Assembly: GCA_019661795.1 (NCBI GenBank)
Contig: JAIFWQ010000015.1
Location: forward strand, 1 to 7,761
Origin: Candidatus Parcubacteria bacterium
GTDB taxonomy: Bacteria > Patescibacteriota > Minisyncoccia > Phycocordibacterales > UBA6065
DNA: 7,761 nucleotides
Direction: 5' to 3'
Under the pieces are notes generated by a model. That model worked only from the letters and a program-made list of their open reading frames with translations. It was not told where the DNA came from and made no database searches. This document shows, one piece after another, positions 5,358 to 7,761 of the stretch (positions are counted from its first letter, which is position 1; each line of letters opens with the position of its first letter). The position numbers and the translations under genes are program-made.

Positions 5358-6654
5358 AGAAACCGTTCAAAAGCCTTTCATATTCGTCTTGTTCGGAGCG
5401 ACGGGGGATCTCGCCCTGAAAAAGATATTTCCGGCGCTCGAGGCTCTCCATAAAGAGGGCGCGTTCGCGTCCGGCGCGAAGATCGTCGCCGTGTCGAGGC
5501 GGGATTGGGATGACAGGGCTCTCGTCGATTTTCTCAAAAAGAACAAAGCCGTCTCGGGCGATGATTTTTCGCGGCTCATATCGTATTCCAAAGTCGACAT
5601 AGAGGCTGATACGGGATATGCCGAATTGGCGGCATCGATCGAGCGGCTCCGTGCCGATGCGCACGGAAGCGATATCGTCTATTACAGCGCTCTCGCGCCG
5701 GCATTTCACGGCAGGGTGGCGCAGGGCCTCCGCGTCGCAGGGCTTCTCGTCCGCGGCTCGTCGGAAAAGCTTCTCATCGAAAAACCCTTCGGCACGAGCG
5801 AAAAGACCGCATGCGAGCTCGACCTGCTGCTCGAATCGCTCATCGATGAAGAGCAGATATTCAGGATAGATCATTATCTGGGCAAAGATACCGTGAGGGC
5901 GATCATGGATATCCATGAGAGGACGCCGGAGTTCTCGAATCTCATATCGGCCGCGAGCGTGAGATCGATACGCGTCAGATTGTTCGAAGAAAAAGGCATC
6001 GGCGATCGCGGCGCGTCATATGACGGCGTCGGGGCGTTCCGCGACGTGGGGCAGAATCATATGCTCGAGATGCTGGCCGCTCTCGCTGCGGAATTCGGCG
6101 AAAAGGCTGGCGGTAAAACGGGCGCGGATTGGCAATCGGCGCGCGCCGCGGCGCTTTCGCGCCTCGCGCCTCCGGCGCGGACATGTGAAATGTCGCGGCG
6201 CGGCCAATACGAAGGATACGCAGGGGAAGAAGGCGTCCGCGCCGGCTCGACGACCGAAACGGCGTTCGAGGTGGTCACGAGTTTTTTATCGGGCAAGCTC
6301 AAGGGAATTCCCGTGACGCTCGAAGCGGGAAAAAAGATGGGCGCGTCCGAGGCCTTCGTCGAAGTCTCCTTTAAAGACATCCCCGAGCTCCCTCGAAGGA
6401 TGATATTCCGCGTCCAGCCTGAACAGGAAGTGTCCATAGAAGGCGGCGAAGGACCTGATTCGTCGTTCGACGTGCCGAAGACGCGCGACGCATACGGCAA
6501 TATCATCCTCGCCGCGCTTGCCGGATCCCGCCGCGAATTCGTCGGCAGGGAAGAGATCGAAGCCCTGTGGAGCTATGCCGACCATGTCGTCGCCTGCTGG
6601 GGCAAAGTGCCTCTCGAAACATATGGCGAAGGCAAGCCCTTTTTGATAAAGTAG
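5350..6654 (+). CDS. zwf: Glucose-6-phosphate 1-dehydrogenase, 434 aa
   Basis: This enzyme oxidises glucose 6-phosphate to 6-phosphogluconolactone, the first oxidative pentose-phosphate step, with reduction of NADP+ (or NAD+), in the cytosol. Visible motifs: nucleotide-binding GATGDLALKK (16-25); AVSRRDW (47-53), whose arginines suit the 2'-phosphate of NADP; EKPFG (144-148); the active site RIDHYLGKD (172-180); YDGVGAFRDVGQNH (224-237); and LEAGKKM (324-330). H175 and H237 are spaced exactly as the catalytic His178/His240 of the Leuconostoc enzyme. At 434 residues it is shorter than the usual 480-500, with all key motifs kept. The chosen start, ATG 5350, gives the N-terminus just before the Rossmann strand. 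An upstream in-frame ATG at 5179 would place the terminator hairpin in the coding region. No Shine-Dalgarno is visible. The next gene follows after 4 nt. No pgl or gnd gene is in the window. Confidence 0.96.
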   Translation: MTKETVQKPFIFVLFGATGDLALKKIFPALEALHKEGAFASGAKIVAVSRRDWDDRALVDFLKKNKAVSGDDFSRLISYSKVDIEADTGYAELAASIERLRADAHGSDIVYYSALAPAFHGRVAQGLRVAGLLVRGSSEKLLIEKPFGTSEKTACELDLLLESLIDEEQIFRIDHYLGKDTVRAIMDIHERTPEFSNLISAASVRSIRVRLFEEKGIGDRGASYDGVGAFRDVGQNHMLEMLAALAAEFGEKAGGKTGADWQSARAAALSRLAPPARTCEMSRRGQYEGYAGEEGVRAGSTTETAFEVVTSFLSGKLKGIPVTLEAGKKMGASEAFVEVSFKDIPELPRRMIFRVQPEQEVSIEGGEGPDSSFDVPKTRDAYGNIILAALAGSRREFVGREEIEALWSYADHVVACWGKVPLETYGEGKPFLIK

Positions 6655-6658
6655 AGCC

Positions 6659-6886
6659 ATGTTGAAGAAATTCCTCATGAAGCAGGCGATGAAGTCCCAG
6701 CTCAAGGACATCCCCGAAGCCGAACAGTCGGCGCTTCTCGACATGGTCGAGCGCAATCCGGCTTTCTTCGAGAGCCTGGCCAAAGAGCTCCAGGAGAGCC
6801 TTCATTCGGGCAAAGACCAGCAGGCGGCCATGCTCGAGGTCATGGCCAAGCACAAAGACGAGCTGTCGAAGATCATGGGAAAATAA
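6659..6886 (+). CDS. Small helical protein of unknown function, 75 aa
   Basis: The start is ATG 6659, 4 nt after the zwf stop, and the next start is 10 nt after its stop, so it is part of the operon. The sequence is Met/Lys/Glu/Leu-rich and free of Cys, Trp and Tyr. The first 15 residues (MLKKFLMKQAMKSQL) form a basic amphipathic helix that could touch a membrane or nucleic acid. DIPEAEQSALLDMVERNPAF and the region after it predict two further helices. I recall similar short proteins as unassigned in related small genomes but cannot name a family. Its position suggests co-expression with the redox genes, not a specific role. Confidence 0.8.
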   Translation: MLKKFLMKQAMKSQLKDIPEAEQSALLDMVERNPAFFESLAKELQESLHSGKDQQAAMLEVMAKHKDELSKIMGK

Positions 6887-6896
6887 GCGCATCGCA

Positions 6897-7484
6897 ATGA
6901 AAAGATCAAAGAAGATATTCATATTCGCCGGGAATCCCGATGCCGCGTCGCTCTCGTCGTCGCTCGCCGAATCGTACGCCAAAGGCGCCCAGGCGGCAGG
7001 GCACGAAGTGCGACTCACCCGCATCGCGGATATGAAGTTCGATCCCGTGCTCCACAAAGGCTATAAAGCGATCCAGCCTCTCGAGCCCGATCTCCTCAAA
7101 TTCCAGGAAGACGTGAAATGGGCCGAACATTTCGTGTCGATATTCCCGATCTGGTGGTCGGATATGCCCGCTCTCATGAAAGGCCTCGTCGACCGCGTCT
7201 GGATGCCCGGCTTCGCATACAATTTCAGGAAAGGCCTGATCCCCGGCTGGTATCGCAGGCTCAAAGGCCGTTCCGCCCGCGTCATCGTCACGTCGGATTC
7301 GCATCCGGCGATCCTCTGGATCCTCTTCGGCGGCAACATCAACAACTGGATCCGCGGCGTCCTGCGATTCTCCGGCTTCGCTCCCGTCAGAAAGACGTGG
7401 TTCTCCGGCATGAGGAAGATATCGCCCGAGCGCGCGCAAAAGCTCCTCGCCAAGATCGAAAAGCTTGGCAGGAAGGGGAAATAG
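6897..7484 (+). CDS. Flavodoxin-fold NAD(P)H oxidoreductase (NQO/Flavodoxin_2 family), 195 aa
   Basis: A cytosolic flavoprotein of the NAD(P)H dehydrogenase (quinone)/Flavodoxin_2 family. KIFIFAGNPDAASLSSSLA (6-24) is the first strand plus the flavin-phosphate loop. The signature FPIWWSDMPALMKGLVDRVW (83-102) and PGFAY (104-108) are the flavin-ring contacts typical of the family, and VTSDSHP (131-137) is the next flavin loop. Length is usual for the family. It would pass two electrons from NAD(P)H to a quinone or similar acceptor; the acceptor is not readable from the sequence. It starts 10 nt after the 75-aa gene without a Shine-Dalgarno. Being downstream of zwf, it may use the NADPH made there (inference). 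No terminator follows before the next promoter 11 nt away. Confidence 0.92.
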   Translation: MKRSKKIFIFAGNPDAASLSSSLAESYAKGAQAAGHEVRLTRIADMKFDPVLHKGYKAIQPLEPDLLKFQEDVKWAEHFVSIFPIWWSDMPALMKGLVDRVWMPGFAYNFRKGLIPGWYRRLKGRSARVIVTSDSHPAILWILFGGNINNWIRGVLRFSGFAPVRKTWFSGMRKISPERAQKLLAKIEKLGRKGK

Positions 7485-7494
7485 AGCCCCATAC

Positions 7495-7523
7495 TTGACT
7501 TTTGTCCATATATGGTATATAAT
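7495..7523 (+). promoter_or_regulatory. Near-consensus sigma-70 promoter
   Basis: TTGACT (7495-7500), a 17-nt spacer and TATAAT (7518-7523) make the strongest promoter in the window. The spacer contains the palindrome CCATATATGG (7506-7515), a possible operator or simply a flexible AT tract. The start is expected near 7530, which gives a leader of about 150 nt. Confidence 0.9.
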
Positions 7524-7555
7524 TGTAGGGTAAGCTCCTTGATAGATTCTTGCGA

Positions 7556-7602
7556 TTGCGGCGTTCTTTGAGGGCATCTTGTGCCTTGAAAGAACGCCGT
7601 AA
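7556..7602 (+). promoter_or_regulatory. Long hairpin in the 5' leader
   Basis: CGGCGTTCTTT (7559-7569) pairs with AAAGAACGCCG (7589-7599). The stem is extended outward by a G-U and two A-U pairs. Inward, after a G-G mismatch, AGGGCA pairs with TGCCTT around a TCTTG loop. No T-run follows, so it is not a terminator. A smaller hairpin, CTCAC-AGTC-GTGAG, lies at 7637-7650. Possible roles are mRNA stability, a protein-binding site or a leader RNA. I recognise no known riboswitch. Confidence 0.7.
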
Positions 7603-7682
7603 CATCCAAACATATCGGCGCGCATCTCGGGACAAACTCACAGTCGTGAGACCCTGACGTGCAAGACAGACAAAAGGAAAAT

Positions 7683-7761
7683 ATGAGTAACATCATGTTC
7701 AGAGACGCTGCCGGACCGCTCGCTGACCTTCACACGAAGCTCGGAAGCGAGAATGGTAGCG
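7683..7761 (+). CDS. 5' part of an unassigned gene, cut by window end
   Basis: The ATG at 7683 follows AAAAGGAAAAT, a clear Shine-Dalgarno (AAGGA with about 5-nt spacing), and lies behind a near-consensus promoter and a structured leader. The 26 visible codons begin MSNIMFRDAAGPLADLHTKL and continue GSENGS with no stop. From memory, this N-terminus resembles short unassigned proteins found in several copies in Parcubacteria-type genomes; that is unverified. The strong promoter and SD suggest high expression. Confidence 0.7.
   Translation, partial: MSNIMFRDAAGPLADLHTKLGSENGS

Noticed and set aside
6906..7625. 239-aa minus-strand open frame
   Set aside because: It is antisense to the flavodoxin-fold gene and runs through the promoter and leader at 7495-7602; no recognisable motif.

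Overview
The window looks like part of a small-genome bacterium of the Candidate Phyla Radiation (Patescibacteria, probably a Parcubacteria-type lineage). This is an inference. It rests on compact short operons with 1-10 nt gaps, mostly Shine-Dalgarno-less starts inside operons, a glycolipid-type glycosyltransferase fusion, and small unassigned proteins. No ribosomal gene is present to confirm the placement. Most of the window from about 900 onward is moderately GC-rich; roughly 1-800 is visibly more AT-rich.

Layout. (a) 1-875: a 5'-truncated gene for a protein with a sigma-70 region-4-like helix-turn-helix, an intrinsic terminator, then an orphan C-terminal piece of what looks like a serine recombinase. 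That piece runs directly into the 3' end of a minus-strand tRNA-Ala(UGC). This resembles the scar of an integrated element. (b) 902-1652, minus strand: the tRNA promoter, a terminator, and an unassigned multi-pass membrane protein with its own promoter. (c) 1647-1696: two divergent sigma-70-type promoters that interlock, so that each -35 lies in the spacer of the other. The rightward one appears to give a leaderless mRNA. (d) 1696-4913, plus strand: a tight DedA - GT4/GT2 fusion glycosyltransferase - sphingomyelin-synthase-like PAP2_C operon, followed 1 nt later by tRNA-Ala(GGC). (e) 4914-5349: a region with a possible small secreted protein, two neighbouring inverted repeats (one a perfect 20-bp palindrome) and a strong terminator-like hairpin. 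(f) 5350-7484: zwf (glucose-6-phosphate dehydrogenase), a 75-aa helical protein and a flavodoxin-fold NAD(P)H oxidoreductase, spaced 4-10 nt apart. (g) 7495-7761: a near-consensus promoter, a roughly 150-nt structured leader with a long hairpin, a good ribosome binding site and the first 26 codons of a gene cut by the window end.

How the genes may work together. The DedA/GT4-GT2/PAP2_C operon reads as a membrane-lipid head-group module. The GT4 half resembles diacylglycerol glucosyltransferases, the GT2 half could add a second sugar, the PAP2_C protein could move or remove a phospho-head group, and DedA proteins are linked to lipid flipping. The zwf cluster pairs an NADPH source with a probable NAD(P)H-consuming flavoenzyme. 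Both assignments of joint function are inference from family and gene order.

I found no CRISPR array, intact transposase, insertion sequence or rRNA.
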